Positions 11,807 to 23,142 of a DNA stretch of 64,000 nucleotides are shown one piece after another; positions within the stretch are counted from its first letter, which is position 1, and every line of letters starts with the position of its first letter. The translations under genes and the position numbers were made by a program. Origin of the DNA: Micropterix aruncella (lineage: Eukaryota > Arthropoda > Insecta > Lepidoptera > Micropterigidae); NCBI GenBank assembly GCA_944548615.1, contig OX155973.1, positions 1,100,561-1,164,560 on the forward strand, read 5' to 3'. Below the pieces are notes generated by a model. The model did not search any database and was not told the origin of the DNA. It saw nothing but the letters and a program-made list of their open reading frames with translations.

Positions 11807-13417
11807 AAGTGTGCCATTTATTAGTTAGACGCTTTCGAAGTGAGATCAGCGAATCGTGTGTGCGTCCGACTTCACTATGGAGGCTGGAACGGTATCACAT
11901 TGAAGAATATCGTTTCCTGCCCCGTACTGTCGCGGGACATGGACATGAAACATGATGTCATCATTTTAAGCGGGAGAGCAAGCGCCAGAGCGAACAACGG
12001 AACGAAGCGTCATGCTTGTTATATCGTCTGTGTCGTTTTCATTGTATTGCCTCTTATACATCATTTTGTTATTCAAACCGTAGACAATTTTCTATCAAGC
12101 TGTTGTTAATTTTTAACGCAACACCGCCGAGACGTCTGCGATCGGTATACTTTGGTCCTATCATTCCGTACCGGGGCAAACGATCGACGCGGTCTTGCCA
12201 GTTTTTATATTTAAAACGATCGTACGTAACTGAGTTATGTACTTACGTAACTGTGTATAGTTGTAAGTGAGGATATCGAAATAAAATGATAATTTCCCTG
12301 TTTACATATCGAAATATTCTAGAAGGCGAGAAGGGTTAAAATCAGATTAGGAATTTTATCGACATGAGAGAATGATTTAATTGTTGAGATTGAAAAGAAT
12401 ATTTTGAATTTGTTTTTTTTAATAAAGATGCAACAAGAAAAAATATGTTGTTTTTATTTATTGAGGTAATATAAAATATTTGTATATAACATTGGTTTAA
12501 ATATTGAAAAATATAAAATGCAATTTCAATAGGTACTTCAGTGTATTTTTATTTATTTATATATTTATTTATTTACATATACATATACATTCAAATTCAT
12601 GAGCACAACAGAAAATAAAATGTCAATTGATACAATGCCGTCGTATGCTTTTAAAGTTATATACGCATGATACATCTGTCTGAGCCCAGGTTACATAGCG
12701 CATACATTAAACGCAAATGATAATCTTTCTATTATGCTAAGCAAGGAGCAGCCGAGCCCGCCTTGCTAGGCACCCCTGTGTTAAGGCGAGCTCACTTCGG
12801 GAGTCACACTAGAGTACCACGGTTGTGTCAGGTTGTGTCAGGAAAGATCTAAAATATATATTTTTTAATTATTTCTATTTTAATTTATAATCATTATTAT
12901 TATTATTATTATTTATTTTATTATTTTGTTATTTTTCTAGCTTTTTAACCGCAGAATAGAATCCACAAGCGCGAATCCCCTCTTTTGCAATATAGAGGTG
13001 ATTGTCGCATCGTATTCATATGAATTCCGCTCGTTTCCCTGTAAATATTGCTATCCATAATGCAGGTAGGCATATAGTTTCGTATTGAACGCAACTGAAC
13101 TGATTGACTAGTGATTAACGACTTCAGGGGTTCGCAGCAAGCGGTTTTATAACAACTTACTACTAACACTTTTTAAATAATAAAAGTTATAGTTACAAAA
13201 TTAAACTAAAGTTAGATACATATACATTTTATAATAGCAGCCGTAGAAATAATTATATTAAAAGAAATTAAATAGTATACATTTATAATATAAATGGATA
13301 TATGGCCTAATAGGTATTCAAAATTATTAAATTACTAGATAGTCAGATAGTCAAATAAAACATATAAAAAATAAAAAATGTAAATGTTTAGGACACTTCT
13401 AATACTTTAAAATTCAA
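11807..13417. other. Intergenic; part of an interspersed repeat at 12405-12560
   Basis: No gene recognised. The block 12405-12560 (AATAAAGATGCAACAAGAAA, ACATTGGTTTAAATATTGAA, CTTCAGTGTATTTTT) has a diverged relative at 18945-19070. That relative continues into the block flanking I-like copy L2, so these are parts of one interspersed repeat. ATT and ATTT simple repeats occur near 12545-12580 and 12890-12935. Confidence 0.45.
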
Positions 13418-14520
13418 GATGGAAATTTTGATTTGTGTATTTTCAATCCCCGTAGAGTTGGCTGAATGCAAACAAAATTTTGATTAATTTAGGTATTAAA
13501 TTATCTCTATACAGCGTTATACTAAATTATATAGCATAATCGTGTATATGTAAATACGTGATATAAAAAAGTTTGAATGGCTTCTTCAGTGAGATGTCGG
13601 AGACCTAAGTTTGAAATTTGTCTCCGACAGTGCCTCCGTGCTACAAGCGCTAGCAAAAAATACTATAACCTCTGTCCTTGTACTGGAATGCCACAATGCG
13701 CTTCAATCCATTGCAAGGTCAAATAGAGTGACCCTGCAAAGGAGTATAGGGCACAGCGACTCACTGGGCAACGACGCGGCAGACGAACTGGCCAGAAGGG
13801 GATCAAAGAAAATCGTATATGGACCGGAACCCTTGATGCCCATACCCCAGGCCCAAATAAAAACATGGCTACGCAGGAACTCCGATGAAACCCAAATTGC
13901 AGAATGGAAAAAAAACGCAGGATGCAGGCAAACAAAGAACGCGGTTCCGGAAGCGTCTAAAAAACTTGCCCGCAGCCTCACCAGATTAAAATGGGACAAA
14001 ATCCGTAAAGTCATAGATACTATGACAGGCCACTGTGCCCTAAACAAACACCTGTTTACCATAGGTGTGACAGACAGCCCTCTATGCAGAGGATGCATGG
14101 AGGAAGAAGAAACGCCACAGCATGTGCTCATGGAATGCAGGAGCGTGGCAGAGCAACGGGCAAAAATACTACAATCTCCAGCATCTGTCCCGGAGGCCTG
14201 TAGCAACCCAAACAGGCTGCTCACCTTCTGGGACAGCCTGGGTTGGCTGGAGTAACATAAACACATATAGAAACATGAGCCATGCACAACGGCCCAATCA
14301 AGAGGCCAAGTGCGAGAAAAAAGCCCAGACAAACTAACTAGGTACTGCAGTGTATTTTAATTCACAATTTTGATTTGTGTAATTTCAATCCCCGTAGAGT
14401 TGGCTGAATGCACACAAAATTTTTATTAATTTAGATATTAAATTATCTCTATATAGCGTCATACTAAATTATATAGCATAATCGTGTATATGTAAATACG
14501 TGATATAAATAACTTTGAAT
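13418..14520. repeat. Direct repeat pair (about 155 bp) flanking I-like copy L2
   Basis: The block 13424-13585 (TTTTGATTTGTGTATTTTCA, CCCCGTAGAGTTGGCTGAAT, TATCTCTATACAGCGTTATA, ATCGTGTATATGTAAATACG) recurs with few changes at 14370-14520. The LINE fragment lies between them. A third, more diverged copy is at 19090-19150. Confidence 0.75.
13592..14336 (+). pseudogene. I-like LINE copy L2, 3' half of RNase H to 3' end
   Basis: The frame 13611-14255 is open for 214 codons. It starts inside the RNase H domain (MKFVSDSASVLQALAKNT, IGHSDSLGNDAADELARRG) and runs through KNAVPEASKKLARSLTRLKW to the C-terminal knuckle PLCRGCMEEEETPQHVLMEC. It then enters the 3' untranslated region, which ends ACAAACTAACTA. 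It lacks the reverse transcriptase and first acidic motifs. It is more intact than L1 because this whole C-terminal part is in one frame. Confidence 0.75.
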
Positions 14521-14662
14521 GATTCAAAAACAGTTATTGGTCTATTTTGTGACCTATCAAAAGCATTTGACTGCAATAACCACAATATTCTACAGAAAAA
14601 ATTAGAACACAATGAAATCAGAGACAAAGGGCTGAACTTAATTCAATAATACTTAAAATAGG
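14521..14662 (+). pseudogene. LINE reverse transcriptase motif A fragment
   Basis: The plus frame reads TVIGLFCDLSKAFDCNNHNI followed by LQKKLEHNEIRDKGLNLIQ and a stop. It matches reverse transcriptase motif A (LFcDLSKAFDcvnH..Ll.KLe..GIrg) of jockey/CR1-group elements. This is a short orphan fragment. Confidence 0.6.
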
Positions 14663-15467
14663 TATTAAAGGTCAGAAGTAGATGGAACAAGAAGCCAACC
14701 GATTCTGGTAACGAAGGGTGTACCTCCAGGAGAGGGGGTGAAGGGTGGTTTAGGGGTTTGCCACCTGGGGGGGTTATCTGCTTGCAGTGAAAATCTTGGG
14801 GTGACACAACTGATCACTGCTAGAAACATCTTTGTTCGTAACCTTGTTTGTATCACTGCTTGAAACATCTTTGTTCGTAACCTTTCTTGCATATATGTAT
14901 ATATATCCCTTTGTATTTGACATACTCTTGGATTTTATTATTATATATTTTTGCTAGTTCTGGACATTTTTCAGATTATTATAAGTTTGCTCAATCTTGC
15001 TCTGGTCGTTTTCGCGCACTTTTATTCCGAGTTCTTCGTTTTTAAAACCAGTGAGGGCGCTAGGCGTCGGCGACGTCGGCGACGTCGGCGACCGCCGACG
15101 GCCTCGCACCTGAGGGGACCTCGCAAAAGTTTTACAAATTATTTAAATTTTATTTATTTATTCTTATTTATTTTCATACACTTGCGTGAGTGAAGTGAGT
15201 GAGTAGTACTTTAGGGGTATTATCCAGAGTCCTCTGGCAACACTATGAAAGTTCGCGCGCGAGAAGCAGAGTTAACTTTTTTAACACAATGATAGATTTT
15301 ATTTTATTTTATTTTATTTTTGTTAAAAACATACAGCATAACAAAAAAATACGTATAAGCATAATATATACAAGTAGTAAAGCCAATGATGTTTTAAATT
15401 ATTTGCTATATAAGGATTACAAAATATGCTAAACAATAGATGCGATTACAATAGATGCTATTATAGT
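14663..15467. other. Spacer with short tandem repeats
   Basis: No gene recognised. A tandem duplication of GAAACATCTTTGTTCGTAAC lies at 14822-14885, and a GC-rich 9 bp repeat (GGCGACGTC, three to four units) at 15065-15095. Confidence 0.4.
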
Positions 15468-15990
15468 CGACACCGAATGTCTATTTAAAGCGCTCGATGA
15501 ATATTTTGAACAATTTGATTTTATTTATGATATCAGTTATTTGAAATCGATATCAAAAGAGGACCTTCTCAAGCATTGTAATGATTTAGGTACAATACTG
15601 CGGGAAGGCGACGGCGAAAACAGTGACATACAGCCCTTCGAGCTATATGAAGAGCTACAGCTTTTAAAAGTGAATTCACTTGACTCTGTCAACGACGCGA
15701 AACAACTCATTCAGTACATTTTAGAAAATAATTTGGAAGAAATATATCCAAATGTTTACAAAGCAATTAGAATCATGCTCACAGTTCTCGTCAGTAGAGC
15801 TTCCGCTGAGAAAGCTTCTCAAAGTAAAAATTGATTAAGACCTACTTGAGAAGCACGATGACCCAAGAGAGTCTATTTGCGTTATCAATTCTATCAATTG
15901 AAGCTGAAATAGCGGCTAGTATTAGCTATAACATTCGGCTTTTGGCCTCACTGAAAAAGTTCAGTGAGGCCAAAAGCCGAAAAGTTTGTC
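15468..15990 (+). pseudogene. hAT transposase C-terminal relic (ZMYM1-like)
   Basis: From 15468 the plus frame reads VDTECLFKALDEYFEQFDF, then LKSISKEDLLKHC, PFELYEELQLLK and ENNLEEIYPNVYKAIRIMLT, stopping at 15834. Another frame continues FALSILSIEAEIAASISYNI and KFSEAKSRKV. The order matches the end of ZMYM1-like hAT transposases, where the hATC motif SAERSFSKLKLI should sit; here that motif is broken by a frameshift near 15815. The N-terminal two thirds are missing. Confidence 0.65.
15934..15981. repeat. Perfect 22 bp hairpin, 4 nt loop
   Basis: TTCGGCTTTTGGCCTCACTG plus AA (15934-15955) is exactly reverse complementary to 15960-15981, with loop AAAG. The right arm is in the hAT coding frame (FSEAKSRK). 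The left arm is therefore an inverted duplicate of coding sequence, inserted between SYNI and KFSEAK. Confidence 0.95.
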
Positions 15991-16284
15991 TATTTTAATT
16001 TCTATTTGTGTAATTTTTAACATCATTTGATTAGCAATAAAACTCGTTTACTCATACATTAGTTTCACCATAATTCGGCTCATGTAATCTTACGTTTTCT
16101 TTTTGACTGGGAAATAAAAAAGGCCTCGCGAACCTAATTTCGCCGACGTCTAAGTGTGGTCTAGCGCCGCCACTTTTTAAAACCATCATTTACCATCTCA
16201 TGTAGTTCTGAGTCACCCTCTTTTGTGTATAGTAGAGTTTTACTAGTCCCTTTATTCGAGTCGATTTTTCAGTAAATGATAAAT

Positions 16285-17720
16285 GTGGTACCCAAGTACT
16301 CAAGATGTGGTATTCAAGTACTAAAGTTTCGGACGAAAATATTCTTCTTCTTTCGTGGATTCCCATCCCGCTTTTGCATTCCTCCTCCAATGCACTGGAA
16401 AGTAATGTTGTATGACTGGACGCCAGAGATGCTGAAATATTATTTAAATGCCTTTCAGCATACACTTCCAGACCCCAGTAACCTCGCTCGTTGGAGCTAT
16501 GCCGAGGATAGTTCATGTCCCCTTTGTAGCAACACCCCTTGCACAGCTAGACATATTCTAACTGGCTGCAAGGTGGCCTTGGATCAAGGGCGGTACAGTT
16601 ACCGCGACGACAAAGTCCTTACTGTTATTTGCGAGGTACTTAGCCTCTCAGTGGCTCGTGCCAACAAAGGTTTGACAGTATCCTCCAAACCCCCAATACA
16701 GTTTGTGCGGGTTGGCTCTAAAGGCAAAAAACATCTCACTGCAAAACCTTTCTCAATAATCGAGAAAGCTTCAGATTGGATTATGGAGGTCGATTCGGTT
16801 TCTAAGCAGTATAAATTCCCTGAAAGTCTCGGATACATAGCCCTGCGTCCAGATATAACTCTTTACTCTCTATCTCGGAAGATGGTCCTTATCGTAGAAT
16901 TAACTGTTCCATGGGAATCAAATATCCCAAAAGACCACGAGTACAAATTAAATAAATACCATGACCTCGCAAATGCCGTCACCCGGAACGGCTTCACTGT
17001 TCACCTTCACGCGGTGGAAGTAGGCACTCGTGGCCTGCCAGCTAAATCTTTGTTTCACCTTTTTAAAGATCTTGGTCTCTCCAGGAAAATAATCAACTCC
17101 TTTCTAGAAAAAATATCTAAAACCGCGATTTCTGCATCTCAAATTCTATGGCTTCGAAGGGGGAGTGAATGGGTGGTAAGGTGTACGCTCACATGTGGCA
17201 AGACAGCTGTCCTAAACCTACCACCGCCGGTCGTAAGTCCGGAATCCACCCTTCACCTCCCAGAAGTGTAATAATTACATATGATGGGCCCGATTTTTGG
17301 TCGGTGAATTCCATGGCAGCTCCGTTTGTATTTTATTTTTTTTATTTAGAGTGCTTATTTTTTTTACTTAACTTCAAATAAGGTAGACCAAGTACTCAGG
17401 ATGCATAAAGCTTTGAAATAAAATATTCTTCTTCTTCCGTGGATTCTTATCCCGTCCTATCTAGAGTGCTTTAATAAATACCCAAGTATTCAGGATGTAT
17501 AAAGTTTCGGATGAAAATGTTTTTCTTCTTCCGATATTCTTCTTCATGTTCCGTAGGCTTCTATCTCGCCGTACTTTAACAGATACCCAAGTACTCAACA
17601 TGTATAAAGTTTCAGACGAAAATATTCGTCTTTTTCCGATATTCTTCTTCTTCCGTGGGTTCCTATCCCGTCCTTCTACCATCTAGAGTGCTTTAATAGA
17701 TACCAAAATACTCAGGATTA
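16285..17720. repeat. About 100 bp minisatellite interrupted by R4 copy c
   Basis: Units contain TACCCAAGTACTCAGGATGT, ATAAAGTTTCGGACGAAAAT, ATTCTTCTTCTTCCGTGGAT and TAGAGTGCTTTAATAGA. One unit lies at 16285-16375 and three to four partial units at 17383-17720. Between them sits R4 copy c (16372-17335), so the LINE inserted into the array. Confidence 0.75.
16372..17335 (+). pseudogene. R4/Dong-like LINE copy c, 5'-truncated
   Basis: The frame from 16390 to 17200 encodes the C-terminal part of the R4 protein. It contains the knuckle CPLCSNTPCTARHILTGC and the endonuclease core RPDITLYSLSR...VLIVELTVPWE. The ORF continues 5' into minisatellite sequence by chance, and at the 3' side runs past the usual stop (TGTACG instead of a TGA after VVR) into the UTR, ending at 17271. 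The 3' end is CAGCTCCGTTTGTATTTTAT. There is no reverse transcriptase. Confidence 0.8.
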
Positions 17721-18229
17721 ACCCCTAGAGCCACAATTGGCCGATATCGGCCACAACACGATTAAAGGTGTGCCTGCACCTACGCGTCGCGTCGCTGCGC
17801 GTCAACCGTCAAACCCCACTAGCGCGGCAAGCAACTGCAAGCAGCTGCACGTAAGAGGCAGTCGGCGCCAGACATTATTATGCCACCAGTAGACGTCGTT
17901 TCGATCATTAACTCTCTTTATCATTAGGAAAAAAATCACAGTGGAGTTTCCAAGTTTCGAAAATAACTTGATGGCAATCTTATGCTCCGTCGAGCGCTGC
18001 ATGGCGAGACAAAAACGAGTTCCACGAAAATGCCTGTCTATACTCCCCGGATGGTCGGAGATGACTGAGCTATGGCGCATGCGTAAGCTGACTCCTGGTC
18101 CGAGCGCGTTGCAACGAGTATTCGCTTCACAGTAAAATCAGTGACATTACTTTTCGGACACACCATGTATAAAGGACTGTGACAAATAATGGACACATAT
18201 ACAGGCTGCTATAGATGACGTGTGCGGCT
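17721..18229. other. Spacer with 16 bp palindrome
   Basis: No gene recognised. TGGCCGATATCGGCCA at 17738-17753 is a perfect palindrome. Confidence 0.4.
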
Positions 18230-18810
18230 TCCGTCCATCGTGGATCCTGCTACTGGTCTTCTTTCAAATAGTGACCCTAACAATCCCCTAGGGCATGCAG
18301 GGCTCAGATTTTGTCGGGTGTCAAGGCGGCCACCATCACAAAAGACGCCACTGAGAGATATACCATGCAATTCACTTCTAACCACCTATGCAGAGGTACC
18401 TTCGGACCGCCATAGCTCGTAAACGATACAAAACCCACATCCATACTTTGTACACTTTTTAGGTGTAATCTGAGGTACAAAATACATTTTTTTCAGATTT
18501 TGTAGAAATTGCCTTTTTGTTTTTCGAAAATGTTCAAAAATTGAACATTGAACATTTTTTTCAAATTTTGAAGAAATTTGGCTGAGCATATTTTCTTTTA
18601 TGTGCGCCATTATTTAATGAAAATTTTGACATATATAAGTTGTATGTAGCTCAAAAACTGTAGATTTTATGGCCATTTTAGTAATACTCTGTTTTTAGTA
18701 AATCTCGTAAATTTAAAAAAAATAATAATAAAACAAAACCCTTTTAGGGGATTGCTAGGGTCACTATTTGAAAGGTGAGCGGGTTACAGGACCTATAGTG
18801 GTAACTAATG
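18230..18810. mobile_element. Inverted-repeat element (probable MITE)
   Basis: CTTTCAAATAGTGACCCTA plus CAATCCCCTA near 18267-18297 is repeated inverted near 18742-18772. The similarity continues outward with mismatches for about 30 bp (GGATCCTG against GGTCCTG). The inside is AT-rich with no ORF of note. Exact ends and target duplication are not resolved. Confidence 0.5.
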
Positions 18811-18884
18811 GCCAATAGATACCTATGAAACCAAAAATGCCACCAAAATTATGACTAAGTGATTTTCTTCTAAGCGCACTTTGA

Positions 18885-18921
18885 AGCTGTCAACTGCAAC
18901 GGGCGAACCTGACACCCCAGG
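18885..18921 (-). repeat. RP1 3'-terminal fragment
   Basis: AGCTGTCAACTGCAACGGGC followed by GAACCTGACACCCCAGG matches only the 3' end of RP1. It is a very short 5'-truncated copy. Confidence 0.45.
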
Positions 18922-18944
18922 CTGATATTACGATATATTAGTTT

Positions 18945-19155
18945 TTTTTTTTAAATAAAGAAGCGACAAGAAAAAATATGTTTGATATTATTTATTGAGA
19001 CAATATAAAATATTTCTATACAACATTGGTTTAAATATTGAAAAATACAAAATTCAAGCACAATGTGTCTTCAGTTTATTTCAATCCATAATCAACTCTT
19101 TGATTTGTATTTTTTCAATCCCTTTAGAGTTGGCTGAAAGCAAAAAAAAAATATT
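18945..19155. repeat. Interspersed repeat relative of 12405-12560 and 13424-13585
   Basis: Contains AATAAAGAAGCGACAAGAAA, ACATTGGTTTAAATATTGAA and TTTAGAGTTGGCTGAAAGCA in one piece. This shows that the two separate blocks at 12.4 and 13.4 kb belong to one family. Class unknown. Confidence 0.5.
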
Positions 19156-19370
19156 AATTTACTTTACATTGAATGTTCAATAAATATGGACTTGGCAGGT
19201 ATGCGGCGAAAAAGAGGCCAGCTGGCTTCTTTGTAAAAGGCCGCTAGTCAGTCGGCAGTTCACATGTCCGCATCTTTATGTTTCAAAGCCAATGTACGAC
19301 TTAAATGCTGTCTTGCACATGCACATGTCTTGCAAATGCTGTCTGGGGGGGGGGGGGGATGAGCACTTTC

Positions 19371-20050
19371 GAGGTGTCATCTACAACAGGTGAACCTGAT
19401 ATGTAATCATTCTTTGAACCTGGAGTGAACATAGAAACTTAGGGACAACACAGTCTAACGTCTAGCTACGTTAACTCCCCCGTAAGAGGCCAACGCCTAA
19501 CCGCAAAGCAGTGGAAAGTGAATTCAGTGGGCCGACCTCGTGCCCTTACTACCATTTATGGCAAAATTTCTCCGTCCTACTGACTGGTTACGGGTCTAAA
19601 GTTGCTTCCGTGGTCTCTTTCTGATGTAATTCAGCTATAATTCAGTTGGAATTTATCGCACACCATGGCCTCCTTTGCTCGTCTATCCACTCGGAATCAC
19701 GTGGCCAGTTGGTCATTTCAAAAGCGGCTAACGTCAGGTCAGCAAACACCCCTCGCTGCTTAGGAAACCGTATATCGTACCCAGACTCCTCCAGTTATTC
19801 GCCCGAGGTCCACAGGCAATTGGCTGATGATGAAACGGCGCGCAAACCGCCCAGTAGCGCCCGAAGGTCACATCCTCAGGGAAAACTGATCCACCATAAA
19901 TGCAATGAGAGGCAGGGGAAACAGCCCTTACCAGGGTAGGCCCTCTTCGAGGAGGCTACATGATAGGAGCTGAACCGTGAGTTTAACCGACCCCAAAGAA
20001 CGAGGGGGGTTTAGTGGCTTAACTGTCTTAGCGGCCCAACCATTAGCTCC
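19371..20050 (-). repeat. RP1 copy B
   Basis: Runs from the 3' end (GGTGTCATCTACAACAGGTG) to the 5' end (CCATTAGCTCC) through GGAGTGAACATAGAAACTTA, CTAGCTACGTTAACTCC, TAAGAGGCCAACGCC and CCGACCTCGTGCCCTTACTA. It is more diverged than copies C, D and E. It abuts the 3' UTR of R4 copy d at 20051. Confidence 0.65.
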
Positions 20051-21340
20051 CGGGGGGTGGAGGGGTGAGCAAAGGACTCCAGACTGAGGACCAGCTGTGT
20101 TTTAGGACAGCTGTTTTGTCACATGGGCACATGTAAGCCTTCACCTCATCACACCATTCATTCCCCCTTCAAAATCATAAAATTTGAGATGCGGAAAAAC
20201 GGTTTTAGATATTTTTTTCTAGGAAGGAGTTGATTATTTTCCTAAAGAGACCAAGATCTTTAAAGAGGTGAAACAGATATTTGGCTGGCAAGCCACGAGC
20301 ACCAACTTCCACCGCATGAAACTGAATAGTGAAGCCATTCCGAGTATTCGCAAGATCATAGTATTTATTTAGTTTGTACTCATAGTCTAATGGAGTCTAT
20401 ACTCATAGTCTCATAGTAAGGAGCTAATGGGCCCTTGCTGAGTTGGCCACGAAGACCCATTCTGTCCAGGGTTGGTCACACTCAACACCCATCCGGCGGC
20501 CTCCAAGCATGAAGTGCGAGCCCGGGTAGGACTCTGGCCTTAGGGCTAGTTTCCCCTAGGAATCAACCTTCTAGCGCTCCTGGACGGTCTGTGAACCGTG
20601 CGGCGTAAGCCAATTGACTGTGCACTCTGACTAACAGTCGGGGGAGTCTGGAAGCAGTACTGTTTCCTATAGAGCGGGGGTGGTTGCGGACCTTACGGCG
20701 ACTGCTCTTGAAACGACCATCGGCTACCCGATCCTGGGTGAACAGCCGGGCAAAGGATGCCGTGGTCTGCGATAGATTCGGTATACACCGTTTCACCGCT
20801 TCGTAAGGGAGAGGACCGCGCAAGCGACCTCGATCTCGTAGCCAATCGAGAGACCGGAGTAATCTGGTCGCAATTAGAAGCAAGGGCGTAAGTGTAAGCC
20901 CGCTGGGTAACACTCCTGGCTATCTCGCGGTTAAAGCGCTGGCCTCTTACGGGTTTGTGGCGGAGCTAGACGGTGGACTGTTTTTGTGCTAAGGAGATAG
21001 AACGACTAATCGTTAAAACTTCCTGAGGTGACGGGCTCGCCCGCTGTAGTCGACAACTCTAGTTGTACTCATAGTCTTTAGGGATATTTGATACCCATGG
21101 AATACTTACATCTTACTACAATAAGGGCCATCTTCCGAGATATGGAGTTTAGAGTTATAACTGGACAGAGGGCTGTGCATCCGAGCCTTTCTAGGAAATG
21201 ATACTGCTTAGAGATCGAATAGATCTCCAGAATCTAATCTGAAGCTTTCTCGATTATTGAGAAAGGTTTTAGGGTTGAATGGTTCTTTGCGTTTTGAGCA
21301 TCCCGTACAAACTGTATGGGAAGTGCCGTCAAACCTAACG
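20051..21340 (-). pseudogene. R4/Dong-like LINE copy d, split by RP1 copy C
   Basis: The minus strand matches the R4 3' UTR (20051-20150), the end of the ORF (CTTCAAAATCATAAAATTTG, AAAGAGACCAAGATCTTTAA, CTGGCAAGCCACGAGC) to about 20399. It resumes at 21066 (GATATTTGATACCCATGGAA, AGGGCCATCTTCCGAGATAT) to about 21340. Many point changes and a small extra segment near 20382-20400 make it a relic. Confidence 0.7.
20420..21065 (+). repeat. RP1 copy C, apparently full length
   Basis: 646 bp from the 5' end GGAGCTAATGGGCCCTTGCT to the 3' end GTGACGGGCTCGCCCGCTGT plus AGTCGACAACTCTAGTTG. It is inserted in R4 copy d. TACTCATAGTCT precedes the insertion (20400-20411) and follows it (21066-21077), giving a target duplication of at least 12 bp. 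The 3' end can form the hairpin ACGGGC-TC-GCCCG. A minus frame of 116 codons (20913-20563) is antisense to this orientation and has no known motif. Confidence 0.75.
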
Positions 21341-22063
21341 TATAACAGCAAGGACTTTGTCATGGCTGTTGGTGTACTGGCCTCGATCTTGATGTAAGAC
21401 AGATTTGCAACCAACTAAAATATATCTAGCTGTGCAAGTATTGCTACTGTAACAAAAATCCAAATTTGCGTGGCATGTTATGTTTCAAAAACATGTTGCA
21501 CGCATTGCAACATGTTTCGCTTGTATTTCTCGTGTTTTTTATATTGGTCTTACTCAGTTTTTGAGTTGCTTCGTATTCATGGTTCAAAATCTCAAAGCAT
21601 ATCGCCAAAACAATAAAAATCGCTAAAAGCTTTGACATTGGACCTGTCATAATAGAAATAGCCGTATTGCACGGCCCAATAAAAATGACCCTTCTGGTGT
21701 TCTTGCCATGACATTTACATAAAAATCGAGTTCAAAAGAACCTTTTTAATGAATGTAATAAATATTGCATTAATATTACTATTTTATTGTGAACATGAGT
21801 TGCTATGAGTTTTTTTTTTTATCTCCTAAAGTTGGTTTAATGACAGTCATTTCCGGTCTGTCAAACCTTGCCACCGTCATTGAGGTGGGACATTGTTTCC
21901 AAGATGGCGCGAGGAGGGGACTGCTGACTCGCGCTGAGAGACAAAAAACCCACTAAAAGCGAAGTGATCCGCGAGGGTGTGTGCACCAGAAGTGCGGCGT
22001 TTTAAAGTAATATGAGCAAGGTCCTATTTTTCGGTAAGCGTTTAATTCTTTTCGGGATTCAAT
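21341..22063. other. No recognisable gene
   Basis: AT-rich. AAGATGGCGCG at 21903 resembles a YY1/pho-type promoter motif in a GC-richer patch, but no adjoining coding exon was recognised. Confidence 0.35.
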
Positions 22064-22075
22064 TAGATAAACGAG

Positions 22076-22615
22076 GCTCGTAATATAAAATCGAAGACTA
22101 TCGCGGTTGTTTGACATTATAAATAGGATAGAAAACGAATTTACCGCGTGAAATTTGTAGGACCCGACGTTTCGGTGACGTTGCAGCCGCCGTTGTCTAG
22201 GGTAGACTGAAGAGCTGTCAGTCCGTTGTTTTGCGGGTAGGCCGCAAACCGCTGCCGCCACTGCGTAGGTTATAACGGTGGTGGGGGGCCGGGCTCGGAG
22301 CGCGGGAATTTCTCTCATTTCTACGTGGAACCCTCTTCTTAAAATGTTCCCGCCGCCGAACGCCGAACGCAAAGACGTAAAACAGGATACAGTGAGTGTT
22401 GTGTGCAAGACGGATTTTAAAAATTCCCGCGCTCCGAGCCCGGCCCCCCACCACCGTTATAACCTACGCAGTGGCGGCAGCGGTTTGCGGCCTACCCGCA
22501 AAACAACAGACTGACAGCTCTTCAGTCTACCCTAGACAACGGCGGCTGCAACGTCACCGAAACGTCGGGTCCTACAAATTTCACGCGGTAAATTCGTTTT
22601 CTATCCTATTTATAA
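22076..22615. mobile_element. Fold-back insertion, 196 bp arms, 12 bp target duplication
   Basis: Arms 22116-22311 and 22421-22616 are inverted copies differing by about one base (GTCCGTTG against GTCTGTTG). They are separated by a 109 bp spacer. TAGATAAACGAG stands on both sides (22064-22075 and 22616-22627). The ORFs seen in the arms are products of the symmetry. A diverged copy of spacer plus right arm occurs at 26345-26790. Confidence 0.85.
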
Positions 22616-22627
22616 TAGATAAACGAG

Positions 22628-23142
22628 TTTTGTAGTAATGGGGGTTTTTCCTTTCGTCACAGCGTGTTTTTGCCTGAGCCGCCTTTTATTTTACGAATGT
22701 AAATTCGACTCCACGAATCGGCCAACCGTGCCCGGAGTTTTCTCGCCTGGATGTTTTAAAATGAACCTGAAATACAACATGTCTGAAGTCTGTACCACAT
22801 GTCTGAAGAGGAGATAGAAGGAGGGAACTACCTACGCTGAATAAAGGACTTTTGTTTTCATAACTTTAAATTTGTAGTTTTATTTTAAAATTGCGAAGGT
22901 TTATTCTCTGTTTTGCCAAATTTAGTGACAAACCAAATCCTTTCCCCGACCCTGTGGTTATTTTTTAATTTTTTGGTCATCACCTAACCTAACATGGTAT
23001 TTTTTTCTTTTTCCGCGTTTTAGATAAATGCGGTGGCGCTCTTGTTTCTTGTGTTGGTATAACGCGACAGGATCTCTAATCTTACGTTATACTACAAAAA
23101 CGACATGAACTATCCTGTGAATACCTACAACGAGCGACTTAT
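22628..23142. other. No recognisable gene
   Basis: AT-rich spacer with no supported feature. Confidence 0.4.

Noticed and set aside
20563..20913. 116-codon minus-strand ORF in RP1 copy C, with relatives in A and D
   Set aside because: Antisense to the orientation set by truncation and target duplications; interrupted in other copies.
22420..22600. Hammerhead-ribozyme-like motif (CCGAAACGTCGGG) in the fold-back arm
   Set aside because: The GAAAC part is there but I find no CTGANGA core upstream at suitable distance. A covariance-model search would decide.
22218..22635. Several similar ORFs with RPTRKTTD-like sequence
   Set aside because: They arise from the two arms of the fold-back read in both directions; no coding signal.
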